From the NCBI RefSeq assembly GCF_000298215.1, contig NZ_BAHD01000032.1, forward strand, positions 1 through 64,000: a DNA stretch of 64,000 nt, read 5' to 3'. This DNA is from Kineosphaera limosa NBRC 100340. Its GTDB lineage: Bacteria > Actinomycetota > Actinomycetes > Actinomycetales > Dermatophilaceae. Positions 51,766 through 60,471 of the stretch are shown piece after piece; position 1 is the stretch's first letter, and each line of letters begins with the position of its first letter. The translations under genes and the position numbers were made by a program. The notes under the pieces are model-generated. The model was not told where the DNA came from. It did not search any database and worked only from the letters and a program-made list of their open reading frames with translations.

Positions 51766-52569
51766 ATGTCAGAGACGGCCAGCACCTCGCGAACGACAAG
51801 GCGCCGATTCGATGCTCGAGCAAGCCTCGCCATGCTCGCGGTGATCCTCGGGGCCGCCATTGCGCCGAACGCAGCCCACGCGTCGAGCGGGATGCCCTCG
51901 AGTGTGCCCGGAGACTCCGCCATCACCTCGACTCACGTGTCACAGGCCCCTCGGTCGATCAATCCGAACGGCCCGGTGAGCAAGACCGCGGACCTGAACG
52001 GCGACGGCCGCAGGGACACCGCAACGGTCTCCCTGGTCACGATCAGGGACACGCATCAGACATTCCGCCTTACTGTCACGACTGCGCGCCGTCAGGCGGC
52101 GACCACGACCTTCACGGTTCCCTGCATGTGCGACTCGTCCGGTGACCGTCGGACGCCCCGTGACGTGCACCTGGGATTCGCTCGCGTCGATGGCGTTCCC
52201 GGCGACGAGATCTTCGTAGACCTCAGCTCCGAGCCGTTTGACGCCTGGGAGTATGCGACCTACACGTTGCGCAACGGCAAGCTGCAGCGCCTCCCAGCGC
52301 CTGGCTCTGGACGGTCCGGTCTCTGGGGTAAGGCCTACCCCTTGATGGGGATCGATGGGTACACGTTCTCGAAGGCTGGTCGAAGTCCGCAGGTGGTACG
52401 TCACGAATTGCGACCGGTGCGAGGATTCAGTCACTTTAGTGGCACCAGCACGACGTACACGTGGTCTCGAGGTGACTGGGTTAAGGGTGGAGTGAAGCGG
52501 GTGGAGCCGATCACTGCCAAGGCGGCGGAAAACACCTACTTCGGGTTCAAGGGAATTGCTTTTCGCTGA
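51766..52569 (+). CDS. secreted protein with a single FG-GAP/VCBS-like calcium motif
   Basis: 267 residues; ATG 51766 after AAAGGGATAAGGGA. Basic N-terminus and hydrophobic stretch (SLAMLAVILGAAIAPNAAHA) form the signal peptide. KTADLNGDGRRDTATVSL is the Ca2+-binding DxNxDGxxD loop of VCBS/FG-GAP proteins. DGVPGDEIFVDLSSEPFDAW and a C-terminal WSRGDWVKGGVKR follow. Cysteine pair CMC near residue 122. The protein looks like a small single-domain secreted protein of unknown role; it follows the propeller gene by about 80 bp. Confidence 0.7.
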   Translation: MSETASTSRTTRRRFDARASLAMLAVILGAAIAPNAAHASSGMPSSVPGDSAITSTHVSQAPRSINPNGPVSKTADLNGDGRRDTATVSLVTIRDTHQTFRLTVTTARRQAATTTFTVPCMCDSSGDRRTPRDVHLGFARVDGVPGDEIFVDLSSEPFDAWEYATYTLRNGKLQRLPAPGSGRSGLWGKAYPLMGIDGYTFSKAGRSPQVVRHELRPVRGFSHFSGTSTTYTWSRGDWVKGGVKRVEPITAKAAENTYFGFKGIAFR

Positions 52570-52716
52570 TCCTGTGAACGGCCGTTGGTCAACCCCAATT
52601 GCATCCGCCAGATTGTTCAGGGAGCGCCTATGCGCGTCGATGGTGCGGGTGTCGGCCACGGTCAGCCGGACCGGTCGACGCGAGGCGGCTTGTTCTCGGC
52701 CGCGTAAGGGGGGCAC

Positions 52717-53742
52717 ATGGCACGCGGCTTTGGCAGGGGGCGTCGGGCGATCGTCGGTGCCGGGGTGGCCGCCATCTTGGCGTTGACGGCCTGCGGGAGT
52801 GGCGAGGGTCAGGAAGCGGGCGGCGCCGGCAGCCCGCGGGTGCCGGCGCCCGCGGCACCAGTGGCCGCATCTCCCACACCAACCTGTGCGAAAACCAGCG
52901 CCAAGGAGGCGCTGGCCGCCGCCATGCCGAAGGTGCCGACGGTCGAGGGCGACCGCGAGTGGGACTGGGACCCGGAAAACGCCTTCACCGACGACTACGA
53001 TCCCTGCGCCACGCTCTCGTGGATCCCGGTCGGCATCGTCGGGCCGACCGGCTCCTCTCCCTATCACGTGCTGCTCTTTCACCGCGGCGCGTTCGTCGGC
53101 ACCGCCACCAAGACCTCGCAGGCGTTCTCCCCGGCGACGGAGCGAATCTCCGACTCCGCCCTCACCATCACCTACATGTTTCCGCGCGGCGGTGAGGCGA
53201 ACGCCGGCGCGTCCGGAAAGGCCACCTCGACCTTCACCTGGGACGACGCGAAGCAGCAGGTCGTGCGCACCGGCGAACTGCCGCCCGGCGAGGACTCTGC
53301 GGCACCGGTCGGCGAAGCCGGTGACGCCACGCCCTCGAAGGGCGTGCCCGCCGACTCCACCCCGATCACCACGATCCGCCCCGCGGGGCAATACGGGTCG
53401 GAGACCGCGGTCATCGTCTCGCCCTCGGGCAACATCGGCTGCGACTTCTCCGCCGACAGCGGCGGCTGCGGAGTGAAGTCCTACGTCGAGGTCGACGACG
53501 GCAGCCCGTTTGGGCCGCCATGGTGGTTCGGGCTGGACGGTTCGTCCAAGCCCGAGATCGGAGCCCGTGGCGACGCCCCGTACTTCAGCGACCGCAGCTT
53601 TCCCGCCCAAGTCGTCGCCTACGGGCAGACCGTGCACTACCGCAACTACGTCTGCCACTCCGCGCAAGACGGCATGACGTGCTGGAACGCCGACACCGGC
53701 CACGGTGTGCGCATGGCCCGCAGTGGATACCGGACCTTCTGA
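52717..53742 (+). CDS. LppP/LprE-like lipoprotein
   Basis: 341 residues, ATG 52717 after AAGGGGGG. Signal sequence with lipobox LTAC (C26). First domain about residues 55-155 with CAKTSAKEALAAAMPKVPTV, CATLSWIPVGIVGPTGSSPYHVLLFHRGAFVGTAT and ITYMFPRGG fits the LppP/LprE family of mycobacterial-type lipoproteins. A Gly/Pro linker leads to a second domain (about 215-341) with CDFSADSGGCGV, YGQTVHYRNYVCHSAQDGMTCWN and ARSGYRTF, a cysteine-rich C-terminal module common in actinobacterial exoproteins. Lipid-anchored outside the membrane; function unknown. Confidence 0.82.
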   Translation: MARGFGRGRRAIVGAGVAAILALTACGSGEGQEAGGAGSPRVPAPAAPVAASPTPTCAKTSAKEALAAAMPKVPTVEGDREWDWDPENAFTDDYDPCATLSWIPVGIVGPTGSSPYHVLLFHRGAFVGTATKTSQAFSPATERISDSALTITYMFPRGGEANAGASGKATSTFTWDDAKQQVVRTGELPPGEDSAAPVGEAGDATPSKGVPADSTPITTIRPAGQYGSETAVIVSPSGNIGCDFSADSGGCGVKSYVEVDDGSPFGPPWWFGLDGSSKPEIGARGDAPYFSDRSFPAQVVAYGQTVHYRNYVCHSAQDGMTCWNADTGHGVRMARSGYRTF

Positions 53743-53911
53743 TCCCTTCAACGGCTCCGCCGACACCTACCTGCCTGCCGAGCAATGGGCCCGCGGCCAG
53801 ACCCCCCTGCGTCGGCTACCTCGACCGCTACCGGCGCCCCACCGCCTCCTGCAGCCTCATCGAGGCCACCCAGCAGTCGCGGCTGAGTCGCGACGAAGAC
53901 CCACGACGACG

Positions 53912-53948
53912 AAGGCGGCGCGCACGAAGAGTCCGTGCGCGCCGCCTT
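53912..53948. terminator. bidirectional hairpin between convergent genes
   Basis: Perfect 14-bp stem AAGGCGGCGCGCAC/GTGCGCGCCGCCTT with 9-base loop, between the LppP/LprE-like gene (+) and the zinc-ribbon gene (-). 53743-53911 upstream of it has an open reading fragment (YLPAEQWARGQ, then frame change to YLDRYRRPTASCSLIEATQQ) that may be a gene remnant. Confidence 0.8.
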
Positions 53949-53962
53949 GCCGATGCTGGTCG

Positions 53963-54919
53963 TCAGCGGGCGTACAACAGCACCCGGGCGTCGACGCCGC
54001 CCGAACAGATCACCGTGCTGTCCGACTGGGCGTTGCACGCCATGCGGTACGTCTTGCCGGTGACCGAGCTGTAGACGTTCGACAGCGCGATCGAACCGCC
54101 GCTCGCGCCGCTGGCCGCATACGCGTCGGCAACCGCCCGCATGAACGGACGCGACGTCCGGCTGGTGAGCGTAGCCGCGTTCGGGAAGGCCCCACCGTAG
54201 CCGCTGGAGCGGGCGTAGATCTGGTATCGCTGGTCGATCGGCGCAAGCGCGGTTTCGGCCCGCGGTGCTGCGACTCGTTCAGCTCTTGCCTTATCAGCAG
54301 CCGCCTTCTCCGCGGCGGCCTGGTCGGCGGCGGCCTGCTCGGCAGCCAACCGCTTGGCCTCATCGGCAACCGCGTCCCCGGGCGCCTGCGAGGAACCCGG
54401 AGCCGGAGTGAGTTCACCGACCGCGCCCGTCGGCACCGACGCCTCGCCACCGGCGGCTTTGCCCTTGGCATCCCCCGCTTCCGCCCCCGCAGAGGCAACT
54501 GGCGTCGGCTGCGCGTCGGCCTGGTCATCGCCGCCGAAGAGGTGCGTGCCGCCGAAGAATCCCGCGGCGACAAGGACCGCTGCGCCCGCGCCGATGAGGA
54601 TGCGGTTGCGGTTTCCGTTCGCAGCCGGCGCGGTTGCCGGGGCCGCGTAATACGGTCCCGGCTGCGCGGCGGGCTGGGGTGGGAAGGCGCTGTACGGTCC
54701 CGCGGCCCCCTGCGCAGCTGCGTCGCCGGAAGGGGTCGCCCGCTCGCCAGAACGTGCCGCCATCAGGGTGGCCGACGGATCAGCCGGCGGCGTGCTCAAC
54801 GATCCCAAGGCCGCCGTGCCATCGCCTGGCGACGCCTCGACCCGGTGTCCACACCCGTCGCAGAACACCGCACCGGCATCCATCTTGGTGCCGCACTCGG
54901 CGCAGAAGATGTTGCTCAT
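53963..54919 (-). CDS. zinc-ribbon membrane-anchored protein
   Basis: 318 residues, ATG 54919 after AAGGAGCC. N-terminal zinc ribbon (CAECG...CDGCG, C6-C9...C20-C23) faces the cytosol. A Pro/Ala-rich linker, one membrane segment (ILIGAGAAVLVAAGFFGG, about residue 112-130), an Ala/Glu/Lys-rich extracellular coiled segment (AAADQAAAEKAAADKARAER) and a C-terminal domain (YQIYARSSGYGGAFPNAATL, TYRMACNAQSDSTVICSGGV with a possible disulfide). Last gene of the minus-strand kinase-locus operon, 11 bp after the preceding stop. A relay from cytosolic zinc ribbon to an extracytoplasmic sensor is plausible. Confidence 0.8.
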   Translation of the reverse strand: MSNIFCAECGTKMDAGAVFCDGCGHRVEASPGDGTAALGSLSTPPADPSATLMAARSGERATPSGDAAAQGAAGPYSAFPPQPAAQPGPYYAAPATAPAANGNRNRILIGAGAAVLVAAGFFGGTHLFGGDDQADAQPTPVASAGAEAGDAKGKAAGGEASVPTGAVGELTPAPGSSQAPGDAVADEAKRLAAEQAAADQAAAEKAAADKARAERVAAPRAETALAPIDQRYQIYARSSGYGGAFPNAATLTSRTSRPFMRAVADAYAASGASGGSIALSNVYSSVTGKTYRMACNAQSDSTVICSGGVDARVLLYAR

Positions 54920-54930
54920 CGCAGGCTCCT

Positions 54931-56871
54931 TTAGATGACCGGAGTCGTCGGAGGCGCGATCGTGCCGGAGCGAAGGCCCTCGGCCACCCCGGAAAGCCGC
55001 TTGGGCGGCTGCTGCGCTCGGCGCATCATCGAATCGGCCACCGCGACCTGCCACGACTCGTGCATGCCCCGGCCGCCGAGCACGGCCAGCACCCGCGGCA
55101 GCGCCCGACCGACGGACAGCGTGATCGTGCGGCCCGCGCCGACCGCGATGAGCGTCCAGACGGCCCCAGCCAGCGCGACCCCGGCCAGGCTCAGGCCGAT
55201 GGTGCCGACAAAGCCGGCGCTGCCGCCCGCACTCGTCCCACCCAGCAGCGAACCCAAGCCTGAGAAGGAGGCGCTGCCCTCCACCGAACCGTCGACCTTC
55301 ATCGAGATCGCAGTCAGCCACGTGAGCACCAGCCACAGCCCGCCGGCGATGACGGCGGGCTGCCACAGTCGCAACTGGTTCGCCTCGACCGGGCGCCGCA
55401 GCGTCGCGCGCACACCGACCACGACGGCCACGATCAGGCCACCCACGAGCATGCCGAGCAGGATCACGCCGGGCACACCACCTTCGAGAATGCCCCACCG
55501 CTGCCGCTGCACGTTGTCCGCGCTGGCAGCGACTCCCGTGCCGACCACGTCGACGGTGACCGTCACGCCCATGATCACGCCACCGAGCAGCACGAACAGG
55601 GTCGGCAGGTACGCCAGGAGGAGGACCGACAGGGCGGCCGCCGTCGAAATCCCCTCGAGAATGCTGAACCGAATCGGCAGGCCCGAGTTTCCGTTGGCCT
55701 GCGTCAGTGCGTAAACCACCGGGATCAGCGTCGCCAGAGCCGCGACCACGAAGAACCCGACGACGACCTCGGCGCCGGTCCGAGCATCGTTCGCCCAGGC
55801 CTGCGGAAGCGACGCGATGCGCGAGCCTGCGGCACCCAGCCCCACGAAGGCGCCCAAGGAGATCAAGAGCAGCGCGCGCAGGAAGACGGACACCGGTGAG
55901 GCTCCGAGGGTCATCGCGCCCTCGTGGAACTGCAGGGCCATCGTGAGAACGGTGGCCGTCACCGCGAAAGCCGCGCCCATGATGAGGGCTCGAATAATCC
56001 GGCTGCGCACATCAGCCGTCTGCGAGCTGCTGGCGGCCTTTCGAGCGACGAAGAACACCACAACCATCAGGATGACGGTTAATCCCAGCGGCATAAAGGA
56101 CATGCTCATGCTGGCGGCGGAATCGAAACCCAGACTGCTTGCCCCCGCGAGGGAGAACAATGACAGCAAGTCGTCACCGACCGTGCCGCTGATACTGCCG
56201 GAAATGGTGACGGCCGAGCCCACAGTGCCGGCCAGGACCAGAGCGGAAGCCCGCAGCCACATCATCGGCGCAGCGTTGCCCTCGCTGAACACATCGACGA
56301 GGCCCACCAGCAGCGCGAACAGCACCCATGCGCCGCCCGCCACGAGAACGCCGTCGCGGATGGCCCGCGTGATCTGCTCCTGCGGCAACGGCACCCGCTG
56401 CACGGTCGCCCCGAACTGCTCGCGGGCCTGCGCCGCAGCAGCGGAGATCGCCGCCGCGTCGTACTGTCTCGGTGCCGTGGACCCAGGCGTGGGGTAGCGG
56501 TTCTCCGGAGTCGCCGGGGGCACCGGGTGTGCGGGGGTAGCGCCGTTCTCGCTCGGCGCAGCCGCGCCATGGCTGACCTCGCCCGTGCCGTTGGCCACCT
56601 CGGCGATGCCGGCGGTGGACCCTGCGCCGTTGCTGGTCGCGGGCGCGCTGGGTCGGGCAGCGACGGGCGGGCGCTGGGTCTGAGCGGCCGACGCCTCCGG
56701 AGCGGCCGTCAGGGCCGGCTCACGAGTGGAGGAGTGCGTCGCCTGCTCGGCGGCATTGGCCTGAGCGTTAGCCGTGGCGACCAGGGGTTGCGCGACGACG
56801 GCCTGCCCGCAACTGGTGCAGAAGCGGGCTTCTGAGCGCAGTGCCTGACCGCACGCGGTGCACGAGGACAT
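54931..56871 (-). CDS. polytopic membrane protein with N-terminal zinc ribbon
   Basis: 646 residues; ATG 56871 follows AAGGAAGGG. N-terminal zinc ribbon MSSCTACGQALRSEARFCTSCGQ (C4, C7, C19, C22, given here in part), a long disordered Ala/Pro-rich segment (30-145), then about ten membrane helices (VLVAGGAWVLFALLVGLVDV onwards), ending in a short cytosolic tail ending TPVI. The family is unnamed but zinc-ribbon polytopic proteins of this kind occur next to kinases/FHA proteins in Actinobacteria. Shares the operon with the FHA-ABC exporter and the beta-lactamase-fold protein; may be a phosphorylation-controlled envelope component. Confidence 0.75.
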   Translation of the reverse strand: MSSCTACGQALRSEARFCTSCGQAVVAQPLVATANAQANAAEQATHSSTREPALTAAPEASAAQTQRPPVAARPSAPATSNGAGSTAGIAEVANGTGEVSHGAAAPSENGATPAHPVPPATPENRYPTPGSTAPRQYDAAAISAAAAQAREQFGATVQRVPLPQEQITRAIRDGVLVAGGAWVLFALLVGLVDVFSEGNAAPMMWLRASALVLAGTVGSAVTISGSISGTVGDDLLSLFSLAGASSLGFDSAASMSMSFMPLGLTVILMVVVFFVARKAASSSQTADVRSRIIRALIMGAAFAVTATVLTMALQFHEGAMTLGASPVSVFLRALLLISLGAFVGLGAAGSRIASLPQAWANDARTGAEVVVGFFVVAALATLIPVVYALTQANGNSGLPIRFSILEGISTAAALSVLLLAYLPTLFVLLGGVIMGVTVTVDVVGTGVAASADNVQRQRWGILEGGVPGVILLGMLVGGLIVAVVVGVRATLRRPVEANQLRLWQPAVIAGGLWLVLTWLTAISMKVDGSVEGSASFSGLGSLLGGTSAGGSAGFVGTIGLSLAGVALAGAVWTLIAVGAGRTITLSVGRALPRVLAVLGGRGMHESWQVAVADSMMRRAQQPPKRLSGVAEGLRSGTIAPPTTPVI

Positions 56872-57040
56872 GGGAATCCCTTCCTTGTCAGGGGCAGCAA
56901 TAAGCCCCGGGTGGATTCCCGACCTCCATGTCACCGTCGATCGAGGAACACACCATCCTTGGTTTCGTTTCCCTATCGACAGTCGCCCGGCCGTCTGCAC
57001 CTTGCAGACCCGCATGTATGGCACAAATTGCGCCAATTGG

Positions 57041-58063
57041 TTAGCATCGGCCCGCTGGTAGTTCCTTCGTTTGGTCGGCCAACCAGACAGCCATGCGATT
57101 CAGGTCGGCGACGCCGGCCTCGAAGCCTCCCGGCGCTCGAACGAGCATCGCCACCGCCGCCTCACCGCCGTTCACGGGGATGACGCCCATCTGCCGCACG
57201 AGATAGCCGCCGCCGGATTCCAACGGGCCCCACCCGCCTTTGATCGGCGCCTTTTGCCAACGGCCCAAACCCCACCGTTGGCCCGACACGACCTGACGCA
57301 TGAGGCCGACCGTCTCCTGCGCCGCCGGCTGGCACGCCAAGCCGGACATCGCCTGGGCCTGCGCCGGCACCGTCCATTGCGTCTGCCCGAACGGCGTGAA
57401 GGGTGCCCGGACGACCGTGGGCTGCACCTTGGTGTCCGGGTCGCCGGCCGCTGCGAGCACCGCCTGCACGCGGTCGGCCGCCGCGGCTCCGGCGCCCAGC
57501 GAGGCCCAGAGCGCGAGAGCTGCGTTGTTGTCCGACACCGTGATCGCCGCCCGCGCCCGCGATTCCCAACCCTGCTGCTGGCGGGCCGCGACGGCAATCG
57601 GCACCTTGATCGTCGACCACGCGACGCCGCTCGTCTGCTCGCCCACGACGACCGCCGGGCCGCCGCCGAGCGGCACGATCGCGATGCCTGAACGGGTGGC
57701 CAGCTGGCCCAGGTCGCGGGCGTATCGCTGAGCCAACACGCCCTCCGGCGCTGAGTTGCGGCGAGCCTGCTCACCGCCCGCGCCCGCCTGGGGGCTCGTT
57801 GTGGCCGTCGCAGCGGAGGGGGTGTTGGCCGGCGCCCGAGCCGGCCCGGTCGCCGGGGGTGCGGAGGCCGGGGTCGTCGTTGGTGCCGCGGGCGCCGTGC
57901 TCGACTCGCTGGGCTGGGTGGGGGAGGTGCTCGCATGGTGCCCCGCCGCCTCCGTCCTGGCAGCGGGCTCACCGTTACGAGCCCACAGGCCCCCCGCGGC
58001 CAGTGCGATGACGAAAGCCGCGACCGCGACCACCGCCGCCGTGGCCGCCTGACGCCGACTCAT
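57041..58063 (-). CDS. secreted beta-lactamase-fold serine hydrolase
   Basis: 340 residues. Start ATG 58063 overlaps the ABC gene's stop (58060-58063). N-terminal TM/signal anchor AATAAVVAVAAFVIALAAGG, Pro/Ala/Thr-rich linker, and a penicillin-recognising fold from about residue 115: SxxK in WSTIKVPIA, SDN in ITVSDNNAALAL, and KGG in APIKGGWGP. All three motifs are present, so catalysis on a beta-lactam or peptidoglycan substrate is possible, though many such class-A-like proteins in actinobacteria are not true lactamases. In operon with FHA-ABC exporter and zinc-ribbon proteins, an envelope-maintenance role is likely. Confidence 0.82.
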   Translation of the reverse strand: MSRRQAATAAVVAVAAFVIALAAGGLWARNGEPAARTEAAGHHASTSPTQPSESSTAPAAPTTTPASAPPATGPARAPANTPSAATATTSPQAGAGGEQARRNSAPEGVLAQRYARDLGQLATRSGIAIVPLGGGPAVVVGEQTSGVAWSTIKVPIAVAARQQQGWESRARAAITVSDNNAALALWASLGAGAAAADRVQAVLAAAGDPDTKVQPTVVRAPFTPFGQTQWTVPAQAQAMSGLACQPAAQETVGLMRQVVSGQRWGLGRWQKAPIKGGWGPLESGGGYLVRQMGVIPVNGGEAAVAMLVRAPGGFEAGVADLNRMAVWLADQTKELPAGRC

Positions 58064-60333
58064 CGCGCACCGACCCGGGAGACGCGCCAGCCCGTGAGGG
58101 CCGCGCCGACGAGGGCGATGAGCGCGAGAATCGCCAGATTCATCGCCCAGGTTTGTGTGTCGTGAGTCCACAGCGAGTCGTCCGCGAGCACCGTTCGCGG
58201 GTTGAGGTCGACGGTCGCGGCTCCGGCGGCGTAGCCCCAGCGGCTGGGCGCGATCCACGCGAGCTGCTCCAACACCGCGCGATCCACCACCGGAATCAGC
58301 CCGCCGCACAGCACCAGCTGCGCCATGATCGCGACGACCAGCAGCGGCATCACCTGCTCGGTCGTGCTGACGCACGCGGAGATGAGGAGTCCGAGCGTCG
58401 CCGACGCGAACGCGGTCAGAGCCACCGCCGCGTACAACTCGACCCATCCCGCGTCGATCCACGCCCCACCCTCCGGCGGGCTCTTGACGATCAGGACGAT
58501 CCCCAGCAGCAGCGCCGACTGCACCGCCGTGAGCAGCGCGAAGACCACAAGTTTGGCCATCAGGTAGGCCCGTGGCGCCAGCCCGACCGCGCGCTCGCGC
58601 CGCAGAATCGGGCGCTCGGCGACGAGATCGCGGGCGCTGGCGGCCATGCCCATGAAGGCCGCCCCGACGAGCAGGACGACGAGCAGTTGACCCGCCTCCC
58701 CGGGGTGAGCCAGGTCGATCTGACCGAAGCCGCCTGCTCCGGGGACCGCGGCGACCAGGGCCGCCAAGACCAGCGGCAACAGCCCCGTGAACAGCGCGTA
58801 CGAACGGTCCGCGAAGAGCACGCGCAGGTGCCGGCGGATCAGCGTGGTGCTCTGCCGCAGCGTCGACTGCCGGCGACGCGGGGCCGCCGGAATGCTCGGC
58901 GGCGGCGGTGGTGCCACCGGCAGCGCCCGGGTGGCCTTGTGCGCAGCGAATCGGTTGGCGCAGCCGATGGGGTCGTTCGTGACCAGCTCGAACACATCGG
59001 AGTAGTCCTGCAGGCCGAAGAACGGGAGCACCTCCTCCGGGCGACCGAAGAAGGCCACGTAGCCGCCCGGTGCGAGCAGCAGCACGCGGTCGCACAATCC
59101 GAGATTGGCGACGCTGTGGGTGATGACGACGACCGTGCGGCCGTCGTCGGCGAGGGTACGCAGCGTCGTCATCACCGACTTGTCCAGGCCCGGGTCGAGG
59201 CCGGAGGTCGGCTCGTCGAGGAACAGCAGCGACGGGCGAGTCAGCAGCTCCATCGCCACCGAGGTGCGCTTGCGTTGCCCTCCGGACAGCCGGTCGACCC
59301 GCGTGTCGACGTGCGCGCGCAGACCGAGCTCGTCGACGACCTCCTCGATGCGGGCCCGGCGCGCGTGGGCGTCCAGATCGCTGGGGAAGCGCAGCAGCGA
59401 GGCGTACTCGAGCGCCTGGCGCACCGTCAGCTGGGAGTGCACCACATCATCCTGCGGCACCACGCCGATGCGGTCGCGCAACTCCGCGTAGTTGACGTAC
59501 AGGTCGCGGCCATCGAACGTGACGCTGCCGCTCGTCGCCGGCTGCGACGCCGTCAACGCACCCAGCAGCGTCGACTTGCCCGCCCCCGACGGCCCGATGA
59601 CGCCCAGGAGGCTCGACTGCGGGAGGTCGAAGCTGATGTCACCCAAGAGCGCCTTGCCGCTGGGCAGCACGAACGACAGGTTGGTGGCCTGGAAGCTGAC
59701 CCGGGTGTCCGGCTCCGCCATGACCAGTTCGTCGCCGACGATCCGGAACTCGTGGTGGCCGATCGTCAGCAGGTCGCCCGGAGCGAGCAGCGCCGACTGG
59801 ATCGGCTTGCCGTTGACGAACGTTCCGTTGAGGCTGCCCAGGTCCTCGATCCAGAATCCGGTGCCGCGGGGGGTCGCACGCGCGTGCTGACGGGAGGCCA
59901 GGAGGTCGTCGACGACGATGCTCGCGCCGGCGTCGCGGCCGATCGTGATGGCTATCGCCGAGTCGCGGCGCGCCACGGTCATGGTGTGCCGAACCGGCCC
60001 CGCCGCCTCGGCGATACCGTCGACGTCGACGGTCGGGGTGTCCAGCGACGGTCCCAGGCGGACCGGCGTCCGCCCGTCGAGGCGCACCTGCGCTACCCGG
60101 CCGTCGCTGGTGTGCAGGCCGTTGAGCGAGCCGCAGTCACGCAACACCCAGCCGAGGCCGTCGTGCAGGACCTGCGCGTGCCGACGCGACACCTCCGGAT
60201 GATCGACCGTCAGATCGGCCGTCTCGCAGCGCCCGAGCACGTACACGCGCTCGGGATTGAGGGTCCAGCGACGCCCGCCCACCCGCAACTCGAGATCCGC
60301 GCGGTCAGGCGCCTCATTCGAAGTCGTCGACAT
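58060..60333 (-). CDS. FHA-domain ABC exporter, Rv1747-like
   Basis: 757 residues. Two FHA domains: about residues 25-98 (LGRCETADLTVDHPEVSRRHA, GSLNGLHTSDG) and 125-200 (IGRDAGASIVVDDLLASRQHA, GSLNGTFVNG). They recognise phosphothreonine. ABC domain: Walker A GPSGAGKST (247-255), Q-loop VVPQDD, signature LSGGQRKR (349-356), Walker B LLFLDEPTSGLD. ABC2 membrane domain with six helices from about residue 515. This architecture matches M. tuberculosis Rv1747, an exporter affecting cell-envelope lipid and regulated by PknF. Here a Ser/Thr kinase gene is immediately divergent (60472). Confidence 0.93.
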   Translation of the reverse strand: MSTTSNEAPDRADLELRVGGRRWTLNPERVYVLGRCETADLTVDHPEVSRRHAQVLHDGLGWVLRDCGSLNGLHTSDGRVAQVRLDGRTPVRLGPSLDTPTVDVDGIAEAAGPVRHTMTVARRDSAIAITIGRDAGASIVVDDLLASRQHARATPRGTGFWIEDLGSLNGTFVNGKPIQSALLAPGDLLTIGHHEFRIVGDELVMAEPDTRVSFQATNLSFVLPSGKALLGDISFDLPQSSLLGVIGPSGAGKSTLLGALTASQPATSGSVTFDGRDLYVNYAELRDRIGVVPQDDVVHSQLTVRQALEYASLLRFPSDLDAHARRARIEEVVDELGLRAHVDTRVDRLSGGQRKRTSVAMELLTRPSLLFLDEPTSGLDPGLDKSVMTTLRTLADDGRTVVVITHSVANLGLCDRVLLLAPGGYVAFFGRPEEVLPFFGLQDYSDVFELVTNDPIGCANRFAAHKATRALPVAPPPPPSIPAAPRRRQSTLRQSTTLIRRHLRVLFADRSYALFTGLLPLVLAALVAAVPGAGGFGQIDLAHPGEAGQLLVVLLVGAAFMGMAASARDLVAERPILRRERAVGLAPRAYLMAKLVVFALLTAVQSALLLGIVLIVKSPPEGGAWIDAGWVELYAAVALTAFASATLGLLISACVSTTEQVMPLLVVAIMAQLVLCGGLIPVVDRAVLEQLAWIAPSRWGYAAGAATVDLNPRTVLADDSLWTHDTQTWAMNLAILALIALVGAALTGWRVSRVGAR

Positions 60334-60471
60334 GCCTCTCCCATCGGCGGTGAGCCGTGAGTCTGAGCGGTCCCTGACCGATCCGTGTGCGGCTGCCGCT
60401 TGTGCTGGCGGCGCCGCGACCGATGGGGGAAGGGCAGTGATGGACCACGCGCCGGATTATCGGAGAAACAC

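Noticed and set aside
58153-60360. 735-codon open frame opposite the FHA-ABC gene
   Set aside because: Arg/Gln-rich composition typical of antisense shadow; sense frame has complete FHA and ABC motifs.
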